Under the pieces are notes generated by a model. It saw only the letters and a program-made list of their open reading frames with translations. It was not told the origin of the DNA and searched no databases. A program made the translations under genes and the position numbers. A stretch of 64,000 nucleotides of DNA, taken from Methanolinea sp. (GTDB lineage Archaea > Halobacteriota > Methanomicrobia > Methanomicrobiales > Methanospirillaceae). Position 1 is the first letter of the stretch, and every line of letters starts with the position of its first letter. Shown here one piece after another: positions 35,046 to 44,003 of the stretch. The stretch spans positions 35,829 through 99,828 of the forward strand of contig JARYMB010000006.1 of assembly GCA_029907345.1 (NCBI GenBank), given 5' to 3'.

Positions 35046-35789
35046 ATGTTAAAAGCAACGATTGATGCAGATATTCTCAAAGAGTCCATCGACGCCATAT
35101 CAGCCCTTGTCACGGAATGCCGGCTCCATACCGATGAAAACGGGATCTCTACCAGGGCCGTCGACACCGCCAACGTGGCCATGGTCTCCCTTTCCCTGAA
35201 GAAGGAAGCTTTTTCATCATTCGAATCCACGAAGAGCGAACTGGGCCTCGACATCGCCAAATTAAAGAATATATTTGGAATGATGGGGAAAAACGAGCCA
35301 ATCAGCCTCGAGCTCCCTGACAATGGGCAGAAACTGCGGGTCAGCTTTGAAGGATACCGCTATTCAATCACCCTGCTTGACCCCAATACAATCAGGAAGG
35401 ATCCAAACCCCCCCAGCATCGACCTGCCGGGCAGGGTGGTCCTCTCCGGAGCCGACCTCTACAACTCGATAAAAGCCGCAGCGGTCGTATCCGACAAGAT
35501 CGCCCTCGGTATCGATCCCGCACAGCAGATCTTCTACATGGCGGCCGAGGGAGACACCGACCACATCAGGAAAGAGTTTGGCAAGAACGAGGTCACGTTT
35601 TTGAAAAACGTGGAAGCCCGCTCGCTCTTCTCCCTCGATTACCTCAAAGACATGGGCAAGGTCATGAGCCGTGCAGAGGAGGTGGAGATCTCTATCGGCA
35701 TCGACCACCCTGTGAAATTTGCATTCTACATAGCCGGGGGGAAGGGGTACGTCGAATACCTGCTCGCACCCCGTATCGAGGCTGATTGA
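35046..35789 (+). CDS. pcn: DNA polymerase sliding clamp PCNA
   Basis: Ring-shaped trimeric processivity factor for DNA polymerase and repair enzymes. The 247-residue protein shows two clamp domains, MLKATIDADILKESIDAISALVTEC, the IDCM-like loop region and the C-terminal KFAFYIAGGKGYVEYLLAPRIE. A TATA-like TTATAATATT near 35016-35025 and GGGGTG four bases before the ATG mark the start. It overlaps the primase gene by one base (TGATG), so clamp and primase are made together. Confidence 0.95.
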   Translation: MLKATIDADILKESIDAISALVTECRLHTDENGISTRAVDTANVAMVSLSLKKEAFSSFESTKSELGLDIAKLKNIFGMMGKNEPISLELPDNGQKLRVSFEGYRYSITLLDPNTIRKDPNPPSIDLPGRVVLSGADLYNSIKAAAVVSDKIALGIDPAQQIFYMAAEGDTDHIRKEFGKNEVTFLKNVEARSLFSLDYLKDMGKVMSRAEEVEISIGIDHPVKFAFYIAGGKGYVEYLLAPRIEAD

Positions 35790-36892
35790 TGCGTGTCTCC
35801 CTGGAGACAAGAGACTTTGCAAAATACCCTTTTTTGAAAGAATCGCAGCAGTACATGCTGCGGGAAAACGAATCGCTCGAGAAGTTCCTGCAGAGGAGTG
35901 CGGGGAAGGTTGCCCTCTCCCACGCGGTGGAAAGGGTCAGGCAGGCCGTCGCTTTTACAGGCCCGACACTCCCGTCGCCTTCGGTTCCGGAACTCCCGTC
36001 GGACCAGCTGGGTGTCCGCCTGGAGATCACGTCCTTTGTCCTTGCACGCGTTCTCGTCTCGTGTGCCCGTGACCGGGCACTCATGGAAAGGCTCGCCCGT
36101 TACGAGGCACAAAGGGCGCACGCGTTCCTCCAGGCAGAGGAAGAAGAGAAGAGGATATTTCTCGCGGGAAAGATCGGGTTCCCGCTGGAGGGTCTTTTCC
36201 TGCCGGTCCCCCGCTACATCGAGCTGACGGCAGGCATGCACGAGGAGCGCTGGAGGCTCGTCAACAGGGAGGTTTCCGGGGGTAATGTATCAGTCGATCC
36301 GCTCGAATCCGAAGAACTCCTCAAGGAACAGATAAGAAAAACCCTCCTCTCGTCCCTGCCCCTCGAGGTGCCCGGATCCCTCTGCACGCTTCTTGGACCC
36401 TACGTGGCAGGAGTCCAGGAGGAGTTCCAGAAGAGAATCCTCCGGGACTTCGGAGATGTCGAGGAGTCTGCCTTTCCTCCCTGTATGCAGGCAATTCTGT
36501 CCGCTCTCTCGGGGGGAACTAATATCACCCATGCCGGCCGTTTTGCACTCACGGCGTTTCTCCACAATATCGGGATGGATACGGCAGAGATCATCCAGGT
36601 ATACTGCCGGGCCCCCGACTTTGACATATCCAAGACCCAGTACCAGGTCGAGCACATCTCCGGCAGGGGAGGGAAGGGAACGGAATACACGGCACCTTCC
36701 TGTTCGGCGATGCGGACCCTGGGCCTTTGCGTCAAGCCCGACGCCCTCTGCGAGAAGGTTGCCCACCCCCTGTCGTATTACAGGAAGAAGAAGGGGATAA
36801 CAAAGGGAGAAAAACCCGGAAAAGGGCTAGATGATGGCCCTGTTGATGGCAATCCCCGCACCGCTCATCGCAAAGATAAAGATGATGATTGA
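35789..36892 (+). CDS. priL: DNA primase large subunit
   Basis: Fe-S subunit of the archaeal replicative primase, guiding primer synthesis with PriS. It has 367 residues from the ATG at 35789 (MRVSLETRDFAKYPF). The C-terminal domain contains the 4Fe-4S cysteines (VPGSLCTLLGP, IQVYCRAPDFD, APSCSAMRTLGLC, DALC) and GRGGKGTEYTAPSCSAM. A lysine-rich tail follows. The small subunit is not in the window. The last 66 bases overlap a small membrane-protein ORF on the other strand. Confidence 0.93.
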   Translation: MRVSLETRDFAKYPFLKESQQYMLRENESLEKFLQRSAGKVALSHAVERVRQAVAFTGPTLPSPSVPELPSDQLGVRLEITSFVLARVLVSCARDRALMERLARYEAQRAHAFLQAEEEEKRIFLAGKIGFPLEGLFLPVPRYIELTAGMHEERWRLVNREVSGGNVSVDPLESEELLKEQIRKTLLSSLPLEVPGSLCTLLGPYVAGVQEEFQKRILRDFGDVEESAFPPCMQAILSALSGGTNITHAGRFALTAFLHNIGMDTAEIIQVYCRAPDFDISKTQYQVEHISGRGGKGTEYTAPSCSAMRTLGLCVKPDALCEKVAHPLSYYRKKKGITKGEKPGKGLDDGPVDGNPRTAHRKDKDDD

Positions 36893-37003
36893 GAGGAGGT
36901 ATGCAATCCCAGGTGCCATAAAGGCGGGCAGAGTCAGGACGAGCGCGAGGAGGAGGAAAAAGCATACTATCGCGCAGACAATGTCAAGCAGTCGGGCATC
37001 CAT
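36827..37003 (-). CDS. Small two-helix membrane protein (58 aa)
   Basis: Missed by the track for length. It reads MDARLLDIVCAIVCFFLLLALVLTLPAFMAP, then GIAYLLSIIIFIFAMSGAGIAINRAII, i.e. two transmembrane helices with a short Pro-Gly turn. The hydrophobic pattern, clean start and stop support a real gene. There is no Shine-Dalgarno site, but a TATA-like TGATATGA lies about 30 bases upstream, so initiation would be leaderless. It overlaps the priL 3' end by 66 bases. Function unknown. Confidence 0.55.
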   Translation of the reverse strand: MDARLLDIVCAIVCFFLLLALVLTLPAFMAPGIAYLLSIIIFIFAMSGAGIAINRAII

Positions 37004-37098
37004 ATACGAGTACTGTTATCCCCGGGTTCATATCACTGTTCCTCCTGGGAAGAACTGGAGGGACAAAAAAATGTGGACGGTCATCATCCCGGTGGCAA

Positions 37099-37683
37099 AT
37101 GGTTTTTGCGCACGAAGGTTACAGGGATATGATCAGGATGGCCGAGCCAGAGAGGGAGGAAATCCTGCGTACGCTTGGGGATGCCGTGCAGAGGCTTGTC
37201 GAGAGAATGGACCCCATGCTCATCCCGGAAGTCGGGTCGAACATCGCTTATGCCATGGCCCGCGCGAGGTCACCGGCAGACGTGGCAGCAGTCGAAGGAA
37301 GGATTGTCCGGCTGAAGGGTCGTGCCCATGCAGTCGGCCCGGTTGCATTCGGTGCAAGTGACCACGTTGCGCGAATCGTCCTCACAGCCATGAAGTTTGA
37401 CCCGGACGTCAGGTGTGCTGCAAACATCAGGTATACCCCCGGGCTGGTTGAAGCATGCGAGGAGATGCTCCTTTCCATCTGCAGTTTTGACCGGAAATCG
37501 CAACCCCCGGGTGTGAAGACAATGGACTGGGGTGTTGCCTCGTGTTGCAGGGACGGGGTCCCGGACGTCATTTATGACAAGGGGGCGGTCGGCAAGGAGC
37601 CCATGATACGCATTCTTGGCGAAGAACCGGGGGTCGTCGTAAACAACATTCTTAAGCTCTCCGCGCGAATAAATAAAGACTGA
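37099..37683 (+). CDS. Stand-alone ThiN-domain protein (thiamine-phosphate synthase family)
   Basis: A 194-residue protein matching the ThiN domain that in archaea replaces ThiE, joining hydroxymethylpyrimidine-PP and thiazole-P to thiamine phosphate. Features: LIPEVGSNIAYAMARARSPADVAAVEGRIVR, FGASDHVARIVLTAM, MDWGVASCCRDGVPDVIYDKGAVGKEPMIRILG. It is usually fused to ThiD or a helix-turn-helix; here an N-terminal helical stub (about 40 residues) takes that place. Ligand-sensor function is an alternative to catalysis. It is 15 bases before S17e. Confidence 0.85.
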   Translation: MVFAHEGYRDMIRMAEPEREEILRTLGDAVQRLVERMDPMLIPEVGSNIAYAMARARSPADVAAVEGRIVRLKGRAHAVGPVAFGASDHVARIVLTAMKFDPDVRCAANIRYTPGLVEACEEMLLSICSFDRKSQPPGVKTMDWGVASCCRDGVPDVIYDKGAVGKEPMIRILGEEPGVVVNNILKLSARINKD

Positions 37684-37698
37684 AAGAGGGATGCATTC

Positions 37699-37887
37699 AT
37701 GGGAATCAAGCCCACCTACATCAAGGCAATCGGGATGGAGCTTCTCACTCACCATGGGAAGCGCTTTTCAGGGAATTTCGACGAGAATAAACAGACTGTG
37801 ACCGAAGTGACCAATATCGAGAGCAAAAGGGTCAGGAACCGGGTCGCAGGCTACATCACCAGAAAGGTAAATACCCAGAGACGGTGA
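37699..37887 (+). CDS. rps17e: 30S ribosomal protein S17e
   Basis: A 62-residue ribosomal protein of archaea and eukaryotes (MGIKPTYIKAIGMELLTHHGKRFSGNFDENKQTV, SKRVRNRVAGYITRKV). It begins 15 bases after the ThiN gene and precedes dapA by 13 bases, so a ribosomal protein gene heads the lysine cluster. Confidence 0.95.
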   Translation: MGIKPTYIKAIGMELLTHHGKRFSGNFDENKQTVTEVTNIESKRVRNRVAGYITRKVNTQRR

Positions 37888-37900
37888 ATACCTCTCTCGT

Positions 37901-38776
37901 ATGTTCGAGGGAGTCATTCCGGCAATCATCACTCCTTTTCTGCGCAATTCGACCCTTGACCTTGACCTTGACGGTCTCCGGTCCAACATCGAGTTCCTCC
38001 TCGAGAATGGTGTGCACGGTATCGTCCCGTGCGGGTCGACGGGCGAATCGGCAACGCTGACATTCGAAGAACATGAGAAGGTCATCGAGGTTGCAATAGA
38101 CGCAGCGGGGGGCAAGGTCCCCGTCATCGCCGGCACGGGGTCCAACAATACCGCCGAGGCAATCCGGCTCACGAAGGCTGCAAAGGACATGGGGGCTGAC
38201 GGGGTACTCGTCATCAGCCCGTACTACAACAAGCCGAACAGGTCCGGCCTTGTCAAGCACTACACGGCACTTGCGGACCTGGATATCCCTGTCATCATGT
38301 ACAATGTACCGGGGAGAACCGGGCAGAACCTCTCCCCCGACCTTGTGGCGGAGCTCGCCCGCCACCCGGACATCGTGGGGATCAAGGAGGCAAGCGGCGA
38401 TATCGGGCAGATCTCCAGGATAATCGAGGCGACGCTGGACGAGGACTTCGTCGTCATTTCCGGGGATGACAACATCACGCTCCCCATCCTCGCACTCGGG
38501 GGTGCGGGAGTCATCTCGGTTGCCGCAAACGTCGAACCTGCACGCATGGTTGCCATGTTCGAGGCGTTCTGTGAGGGAGACCTCGAGGAAGCCCTTGACA
38601 TGCACTATGCCCTGTCACCCCTGTTCCGCGCCATGTTCATCGACACAAACCCGATCCCTGTCAAGAAAGCCGTGGAACTGCGCGGGATGGCAGGCGGCCC
38701 GCCGCGTCTCCCCCTCGATGAACTCGATGCAGAAAAGACGAAGAAGCTCGCGGAGGTACTCTCAACGTATGATTAA
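37901..38776 (+). CDS. dapA: 4-hydroxy-tetrahydrodipicolinate synthase
   Basis: Condenses pyruvate and aspartate semialdehyde, first committed lysine step. The 291-residue barrel has GTVP-type PCGSTGESATLTFEEH, YNVPGRTGQN (Tyr), VGIKEASGDI (Schiff-base Lys), and GDDNITLPILALGGAGVISV. The end overlaps dapB by eight bases. The aspartate semialdehyde it needs comes from asd, three genes on. Confidence 0.95.
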   Translation: MFEGVIPAIITPFLRNSTLDLDLDGLRSNIEFLLENGVHGIVPCGSTGESATLTFEEHEKVIEVAIDAAGGKVPVIAGTGSNNTAEAIRLTKAAKDMGADGVLVISPYYNKPNRSGLVKHYTALADLDIPVIMYNVPGRTGQNLSPDLVAELARHPDIVGIKEASGDIGQISRIIEATLDEDFVVISGDDNITLPILALGGAGVISVAANVEPARMVAMFEAFCEGDLEEALDMHYALSPLFRAMFIDTNPIPVKKAVELRGMAGGPPRLPLDELDAEKTKKLAEVLSTYD

Positions 38777-39545
38777 AGTTGTTATCTGCGGTGCCATGGG
38801 AAGGATGGGGTCGACCGTCGGACGGCTTGTTGATGCCGCACCCGACCTTGCCCTTGTCGGGGGTGTCGACCTGAAACCGGGGGAGGTATTCGGGGCACCT
38901 GTCGTTCCCGCGGGGGACATGGCCCGGCTCCTCGAAGAGAAAAAGCCAGATGTCGTCATCGATTTCACGGTGGCGCCTGCAGCAGTCAAAAACGTAACCA
39001 CCGCAGCAGCGCACGGTGCAGCTCTTGTTGTCGGGACAACGGGTTTTTCCCCCGAGCAGAAGGCAGAGATGGCCCGGGCAGTCGAGGGACACGTGCCCGC
39101 AGTGATATCCAGCAACTTCAGCATCGGGGTCAATATCTTCTGGCAGCTGGTCCGGGAGGCGGCACGTCTCCTTCCTGACTACGATATCGAGATCCTCGAG
39201 GCACACCACCGGTACAAGAAGGATGCTCCCAGCGGGACGGCAAAGACGATCATCCAGATCCTCGAGGAGGAAGTGGGTGAACGACCCAAACTCTATGGCC
39301 GCGAAGGGATGATGGAGAGGGGAAGGGAGATCGGTGTCCACGTCATCCGCGGCGGGGACATCGTCGGTGACCATGCGGTCCTCTTCGCCGGAAATTTCGA
39401 GACTATCGAGGTCTCCCACCGGGCATATGACAGGTCAGTTTTCGCCCAGGGGGCAGTGAAGGCAACCCGGTGGGTCGTTGGAAAGAAACCCGGAATTTAC
39501 AGCATGAACGACGTTCTCTCGCTCTCCACCAGCCGGTCAGAATGA
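38769..39545 (+). CDS. dapB: 4-hydroxy-tetrahydrodipicolinate reductase
   Basis: NAD(P)H-dependent reduction in lysine synthesis. The 258 residues begin with MIKVVICGAMGRMGSTVGRLV (nucleotide site), then VVIDFT, VVGTTGFSPEQ, SSNFSIGVN and EAHHRYKKDAPSGTA (catalytic His-His and Lys). The start is the ATG at 38769 inside the dapA end; the track start at 38466 lies in dapA. It is followed at 57 bases by a ferredoxin gene. Confidence 0.95.
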   Translation: MIKVVICGAMGRMGSTVGRLVDAAPDLALVGGVDLKPGEVFGAPVVPAGDMARLLEEKKPDVVIDFTVAPAAVKNVTTAAAHGAALVVGTTGFSPEQKAEMARAVEGHVPAVISSNFSIGVNIFWQLVREAARLLPDYDIEILEAHHRYKKDAPSGTAKTIIQILEEEVGERPKLYGREGMMERGREIGVHVIRGGDIVGDHAVLFAGNFETIEVSHRAYDRSVFAQGAVKATRWVVGKKPGIYSMNDVLSLSTSRSE

Positions 39546-39602
39546 CCAAATGGAAACCTATATTTTTCATATTTTCCAAAATTAAGGCTGGAAAGTGCAA
39601 CC

Positions 39603-39776
39603 ATGACTGCCGTTGTTGACAAGGATAAATGTACCGGTTGTGAAACGTGCGTTGACGAATGCCCCGCCGCCGCGATAAGCATGAATGACGGTAAAGCAAA
39701 GGTCGACAAGGACCTCTGCGTGGACTGCGGATCCTGCGTGGATGTCTGCCCATCCGAGGCCATTCACCTTGAATAA
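39603..39776 (+). CDS. 2[4Fe-4S] ferredoxin (57 aa)
   Basis: Too short for the track. MTAVVDKDKCTGCETCVDECP and LCVDCGSCVDVCPSEAIHLE each give the CxxCxxCxxxCP motif, so two [4Fe-4S] clusters in the compact clostridial-type fold. It is a low-potential electron carrier of the kind used with methanogen oxidoreductases. It sits between dapB and asd on the same strand, an odd place for an electron carrier; the gap to asd is 47 bases. Confidence 0.9.
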   Translation: MTAVVDKDKCTGCETCVDECPAAAISMNDGKAKVDKDLCVDCGSCVDVCPSEAIHLE

Positions 39777-39823
39777 AAAATCAAACTCTTTAATTACTCC
39801 AATGCTCTAGCTATTTTTCACCT

Positions 39824-40840
39824 ATGATACGCGTTGGAGTGCTCGGTGCGACAGGAGCAGTAGGGCAGCGATTCGTCCAGCTCCTGGCACAGCATCCCTG
39901 GTTTGAACTTGCCGCGCTGACGGCGTCAGACAGGAGTGCAGGAAAGCGGTATGGAGAAGTCGTGAACTGGAGGCTCGATGTCCCGTTTCCGAGGGAGGTT
40001 GCTGACATCCCCATCCGCACTACCGAGACAAAGAGCCTTTCCGACGTTGATCTGGTCTTCTCGGCCCTACCTGCAGACGTTGCCGGACCGGTTGAGAATG
40101 CGTGTGCAGATGCGGGTATCGCGGTATGCAGCAATGCGAGTTCGCACCGGATGGATCCGCTCGTCCCCCTCGTGATTCCCGAAGTGAACCCTGATCATCT
40201 CGCATTGATCGATGCCCAGCGGGATGCAGGGAGAGACGGTTTCATCGTGACAAACCCCAACTGCTCGACGATTGTTATGTGCCTGTCCCTCGCTCCCCTC
40301 CGCAGATTCAGCTGGACTGATATCAGGGTTGCCACGATGCAGGCAATTTCCGGGGCAGGGTTCCAGGGAGTTCCCGCGATGGGCATCTACGATAACGTCA
40401 TCCCGTACATCGGGTCCGAAGAGGAGAAGATGGAGACCGAATCCCTCAAGATAATGGGGTCGATCGATGGAAAGGCTGTCAGGCCTGCGCCCTTCAGGGT
40501 GAGTGCCAGCTGTCACCGCGTACCGGTCCTGGACGGCCATACCATGGCGATCTGGATCGATATCAGGGAACCAGTCGAAGAGGTCAGGAAAGCATTTATG
40601 GACTTTTCCCCGCCGGTGAGCGGGCTCCCGACCCTGCCGGAAAAATCCCTGGTCCTCCTTGATGACCAGGACCGGCCCCAGCCGAGACTCGACCGTAACC
40701 GCGGGAACGGCATGACGGTGTCTGTCGGAAGGGTCAGGAAGGGTATCCGGTACGTGACCATGGGGCACAACACCATCCGTGGAGCAGCCGGAGCATCGGT
40801 GCTGAATGCCGAACTGATACACAAGAAAAAGTATCTCTGA
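39824..40840 (+). CDS. asd: Aspartate-semialdehyde dehydrogenase
   Basis: NADP-dependent reduction of aspartyl phosphate to aspartate semialdehyde, feeding lysine, threonine, methionine and also ADH synthesis in the aromatic pathway. The 338 residues show [60 protein letters not shown] (catalytic Cys) and [15 protein letters not shown]. This is the archaeal/fungal-type enzyme. It is close upstream of alba (16 bases). Confidence 0.95.
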   Translation: MIRVGVLGATGAVGQRFVQLLAQHPWFELAALTASDRSAGKRYGEVVNWRLDVPFPREVADIPIRTTETKSLSDVDLVFSALPADVAGPVENACADAGIAVCSNASSHRMDPLVPLVIPEVNPDHLALIDAQRDAGRDGFIVTNPNCSTIVMCLSLAPLRRFSWTDIRVATMQAISGAGFQGVPAMGIYDNVIPYIGSEEEKMETESLKIMGSIDGKAVRPAPFRVSASCHRVPVLDGHTMAIWIDIREPVEEVRKAFMDFSPPVSGLPTLPEKSLVLLDDQDRPQPRLDRNRGNGMTVSVGRVRKGIRYVTMGHNTIRGAAGASVLNAELIHKKKYL

Positions 40841-40856
40841 TCAGGGAGCCATCCGG

Positions 40857-41132
40857 ATGATAAAAGACAACACAGTATTCGTGGGAAACAAGCCGGTGAT
40901 GAACTACGTCCTGGCAGTCGTGACCCAGTTTAACAACGGTGCCCGGGAAGTCTCGATCAAGGCCCGCGGGAAGGCCATCTCAAGGGCGGTGGACACCGCG
41001 GAGATTGCATTGAACAGGTTTCTCGAAGGTGTGAACAAGAAACAGATTATTACCTCGACCGAGGTGATCGATACTGACAGCGGGAAAACAAACGTCTCCA
41101 GTATCGAGATAATCCTTGCTGCAACGGGATGA
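40857..41132 (+). CDS. albA: Chromatin protein Alba
   Basis: A 91-residue DNA/RNA-binding dimer. [46 protein letters not shown] carries the conserved basic loop (the KP lysine regulated by acetylation in other archaea). With the histone at 54770 the organism encodes two chromatin protein families. It follows asd closely. Confidence 0.95.
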   Translation: MIKDNTVFVGNKPVMNYVLAVVTQFNNGAREVSIKARGKAISRAVDTAEIALNRFLEGVNKKQIITSTEVIDTDSGKTNVSSIEIILAATG

Positions 41133-41150
41133 ACGAACCAGCCGGTTTCA

Positions 41151-41197
41151 TCCTGCCGGCAGGATAAGGGGTTTTAACAGGATTCAACCCTTTTTTT
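41151..41197 (+). terminator. Palindrome and T7 after alba
   Basis: TCCTGCCGGCAGGA (41151-41164) is a perfect 14-bp palindrome. A T7 run at 41191-41197 follows 26 bases later. It lies 19 bases after the alba stop and probably ends the S17e-to-alba transcript. The 277-base gap to the next gene holds nothing else that I can identify. Confidence 0.5.
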
Positions 41198-41409
41198 CAG
41201 GAAAAGGGATGGCACCTTCTGCCGTCCGGTATTCCGCCGGGCAACCGGGACCGCCTTTGGCAGGCACTGCCCCGGGAGCAATCATTCCTAATACAAGGAT
41301 AAAGATAATTTTTCGTTTATTTTTTCATTTACCCTTTAAACGGTTCTTTTCACACAAGGCGTGACCAGAAAAGATATTACGGGATGATCTCCATATATAC
41401 TGGTCAGAC

Positions 41410-41862
41410 ATGAGAGGGGTGACTGTCGCAATTACGGTAGGGTGTCTCCTTTTTTTTATCATTCCTGTAATTGCGGTAACTGAGGACAAGTACGGGTACA
41501 TTACCGTCAGGGACATGAACATCACCCTCGACCAGGGCAAGGCGTACATCGATATCCACTACACCCTTGATGAACCAACGAGGTTAATCGTCCTGCTGCT
41601 CGGGAAACAGGACCTGAAAAATCGTCTTTTACGCATTCTTAACTACGAAGATGCAGAATTTGTGCACATCGGGATGGATAGGGCCAGTCTCATTGTCAAG
41701 GACGTATCCTACAACTATGGAAGGGGGGTATACTGGTTTCCGGCACACAGGTTCAACATCATGATACCATCCCTCCGGGTGATCACCCCCCAGACATCGC
41801 GCTCTTTTCAGTCGACACGAGAGATACCTAATGGTATAGGGTACTTCGACAATCCCGGCTGA
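41410..41862 (+). CDS. Exported protein of unknown function
   Basis: A 150-residue protein with an N-terminal signal or anchor (VTVAITVGCLLFFIIPVIAVTEDKYGY) and a beta-rich remainder (DMNITLDQGKAYIDIHYTLDEPTRLIVLLLGKQDLKNRLLRIL). No family was recognised. CATATATACTGG at 41390-41401 is a TATA-like element close upstream. It is monocistronic, facing the DUF373 gene. Confidence 0.7.
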   Translation: MRGVTVAITVGCLLFFIIPVIAVTEDKYGYITVRDMNITLDQGKAYIDIHYTLDEPTRLIVLLLGKQDLKNRLLRILNYEDAEFVHIGMDRASLIVKDVSYNYGRGVYWFPAHRFNIMIPSLRVITPQTSRSFQSTREIPNGIGYFDNPG

Positions 41863-41969
41863 AAGGTTCCCCCCATGAGTGGAAAGGAATGCCAGGTACT
41901 TCCTCCGCTCGGGCAGGTATCATGGACGAAAAGGGAGACGGGGTTATTCCCCCGGGTTGTCCTTCCTGG

Positions 41970-43088
41970 TCAGGTGATCCCGGTTTTCTTTTCCGCGGAG
42001 AGATGCTTTGAGAGATAGTACTGTATCCCTATGCCCAGGAGGGCACAGGTAAGTCCGCCCAGAGTCCCGTAGAATATGTACTCGATGGCAGTGCCGGGAT
42101 CATAGGGAAAATCCGGGATGTTGTTCATCGAGATCGCGTAGATGCATGCACCATATGCAATCAGCCCGACTGCACCGATGAAGAACGGGAACACGATCAC
42201 CTTCGCGAGACTGTCCCTGTCGTAAAAAAAGTTGTCAATGATGATTCCTATTGACGAGACGATACCCGCGAGTGCAAACCAGAGAACCGCGCCATACGTG
42301 AATATGAGAAGGTAGAGAAGAAGTCCAATCTCTGCATAATACACGAGGAGACTCATCAGTCCCATGATGATGCCGACAATGATCATCAGTATTCCCGCGA
42401 TGTAGGTGCTGAAGGAGACCTTTCCACGTGTAAGGGACGTCCGTAGTGCGGTCATAAATCCTGTGAACATCTCATCGATGCCGAGACCGCGGTAGAGGAG
42501 GTAGATTCCAATCGCTCCTACCACAGTGATAGTCGCAATCTGGGGCCTGTCCAGGAGGTACGCGATTGCCCACAGGAGCATTGCGAGTCCGACAGGGACG
42601 AGGACCAGGCGGGCAACTTTCGGATCGTTCAGGAGTTTTTTGATGATATAGTAGGTCCCTTCGAGGTTGGGTATCTGGCTGACAATGACCCTCCTGACGC
42701 TGGATACGGGAAGCCTGGACTGGACGATGGGGAGGACGAATTCGTCCTCTGCACCGTCCGTCACAACGATACAGTTCGAGACCCCCGTCCTTGCGACGAC
42801 GTCACTCAGAGATGCCGCGATTTTTCGGTCACCTTCGATCATATGCATGTGGTTCCCGGCAACGATCGCAACCTCGACGTCTTCTCCCCGGTTCCTGAGT
42901 TCGTCGTACAGTGACACCGCCTGGAATATTGCATTGATATCGGAATCCTCGGGATCCGCGAGTCCCAGCGCATTCGCAGCATGGAGGCATGCGTCACGTC
43001 CGACTACGGGACTTGCAATATTTGCCTTAAAACCGATATCATCATCGCGATCAACGGAAAGGATGAGTGTCCGCCCTTCCTGCATCAC
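41970..43088 (-). CDS. DUF373 family multi-spanning membrane protein
   Basis: A 372-residue archaeal family. The cytosolic N-terminal part (residues 1-150; LILSVDRDDDIGFKANIASPVVGRDA, IAGNHMHMIEGDRKIAASL) is followed by about seven transmembrane helices (LVLVPVGLAMLLWAIAYLL, IAGILMIIVGIIMGLMSLLVYYA, AVLWFALAGIVSSIGIII). Function unknown. The start is 43088 or the next codon (43085). The TTTATAGATATATTG element is about 15-25 bases upstream. Confidence 0.88.
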   Translation of the reverse strand: MMQEGRTLILSVDRDDDIGFKANIASPVVGRDACLHAANALGLADPEDSDINAIFQAVSLYDELRNRGEDVEVAIVAGNHMHMIEGDRKIAASLSDVVARTGVSNCIVVTDGAEDEFVLPIVQSRLPVSSVRRVIVSQIPNLEGTYYIIKKLLNDPKVARLVLVPVGLAMLLWAIAYLLDRPQIATITVVGAIGIYLLYRGLGIDEMFTGFMTALRTSLTRGKVSFSTYIAGILMIIVGIIMGLMSLLVYYAEIGLLLYLLIFTYGAVLWFALAGIVSSIGIIIDNFFYDRDSLAKVIVFPFFIGAVGLIAYGACIYAISMNNIPDFPYDPGTAIEYIFYGTLGGLTCALLGIGIQYYLSKHLSAEKKTGIT

Positions 43089-43120
43089 TATAGAAAGTGC
43101 AATATATCTATAAATAATTG

Positions 43121-43141
43121 CCTTTTTCCGGGAAAAAAAGG
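43121..43141. terminator. CCTTTTTCC/GGAAAAAAAGG dyad between two minus-strand genes
   Basis: This inverted repeat lies directly after the stop of the coiled-coil gene and before the DUF373 promoter on the same strand. On the minus strand it gives a T7 run followed by its complement, suitable as an archaeal T-rich terminator separating the two transcripts. Confidence 0.45.
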
Positions 43142-43142
43142 A

Positions 43143-44003
43143 TCATATGAGTTTCGAACGCTGGAGCAGCAGGATATCGTCGGTCGTGAGTTTTTCACCC
43201 GCACGGAACATCTTGAAAAGGTGCTCGGCCTCTTTTCTCACGGCTTTCTGCTCCTTTGTCACCTTCGCCTTCTTGGTCTTCTTGCGTAACCCGGAGATCA
43301 CTTTATCGTAGTCACGCAGTTCTTTCTGGCAGGCGATGAAAAATTTATGTTCGGCGTCTGCTGCCTCCTGGGCCTCGACAAAATTCTTGTGGGCTGCATC
43401 AGCCTCTTCCCGTGACTTGTCGGCTTTCCGATAGAACTCGACCATCAGATCGTGGTGTTTCTGGGCAAGTTCAGCCATTTCTGTAACCTTTGCGTGGAGT
43501 TCAGAGGCCTGCTTGCGGAGTTCCCGTGCCCGCGCAATCTTGGTTTTTATCTCCTTGTTCTGTTCAAGCTCGGCCTCCTGTTCCCGCATCGCCTCCTTCA
43601 TCTGCTTGATCTTCTCGATCAGTTCCCTTTCCTTGTCTGTCGAGAAAACCTCTGTCTGCTGCCGGAATTCAAGGTGTTCTATCTGTTTCTGGAGTTCCTT
43701 GAGGCCCCTGTTCTTGATCCCGCCATGCTCCTTCTTGAAAGCCTCGATCTCCTCGAAGAGTGCATTGGCCTCGTCATTTATCCTGTTCCTCTCGTCCTTG
43801 AGGGACTGGACTTCGTTATTGTATTTATCGCGCAGTTCCTTGTTCTTCTGGGCTTCTTCGACGTATTCCCTGGTCTGGTTATTCAGGGTATTGCGTTCCC
43901 TCGCCCACTTGCTGGCCAGTGCATTGAGTTCGTTCCGCCTGTTCTTGTGCTGTTCAGACTCGGCAAGTATCTTTTTCCGTTTCTCGATCAGTTCGTTCAA
44001 CAT
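43143..44003 (-). CDS. Long coiled-coil protein (COG1340-like)
   Basis: A 286-residue, highly charged, almost continuous coiled coil (LNELIEKRKKILAESEQHKNRRNEL, KSREEADAAHKNFVEAQEAADAEHKFF). It ends in a short globular piece (KEAEHLFKMFRAGEKLTTDDILLLQ) that is the conserved end of this archaeal family. It is often mislabelled as a phosphoserine phosphatase. It probably has a structural or ribosome-associated role; unproven. It overlaps the end of a small upstream ORF. Confidence 0.85.
   Translation of the reverse strand: MLNELIEKRKKILAESEQHKNRRNELNALASKWARERNTLNNQTREYVEEAQKNKELRDKYNNEVQSLKDERNRINDEANALFEEIEAFKKEHGGIKNRGLKELQKQIEHLEFRQQTEVFSTDKERELIEKIKQMKEAMREQEAELEQNKEIKTKIARARELRKQASELHAKVTEMAELAQKHHDLMVEFYRKADKSREEADAAHKNFVEAQEAADAEHKFFIACQKELRDYDKVISGLRKKTKKAKVTKEQKAVRKEAEHLFKMFRAGEKLTTDDILLLQRSKLI

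Noticed and set aside
41116-41364. 82-residue ORF after alba
   Set aside because: Overlaps the alba end and runs through the palindrome and T7 terminator; no ribosome site and no motif.
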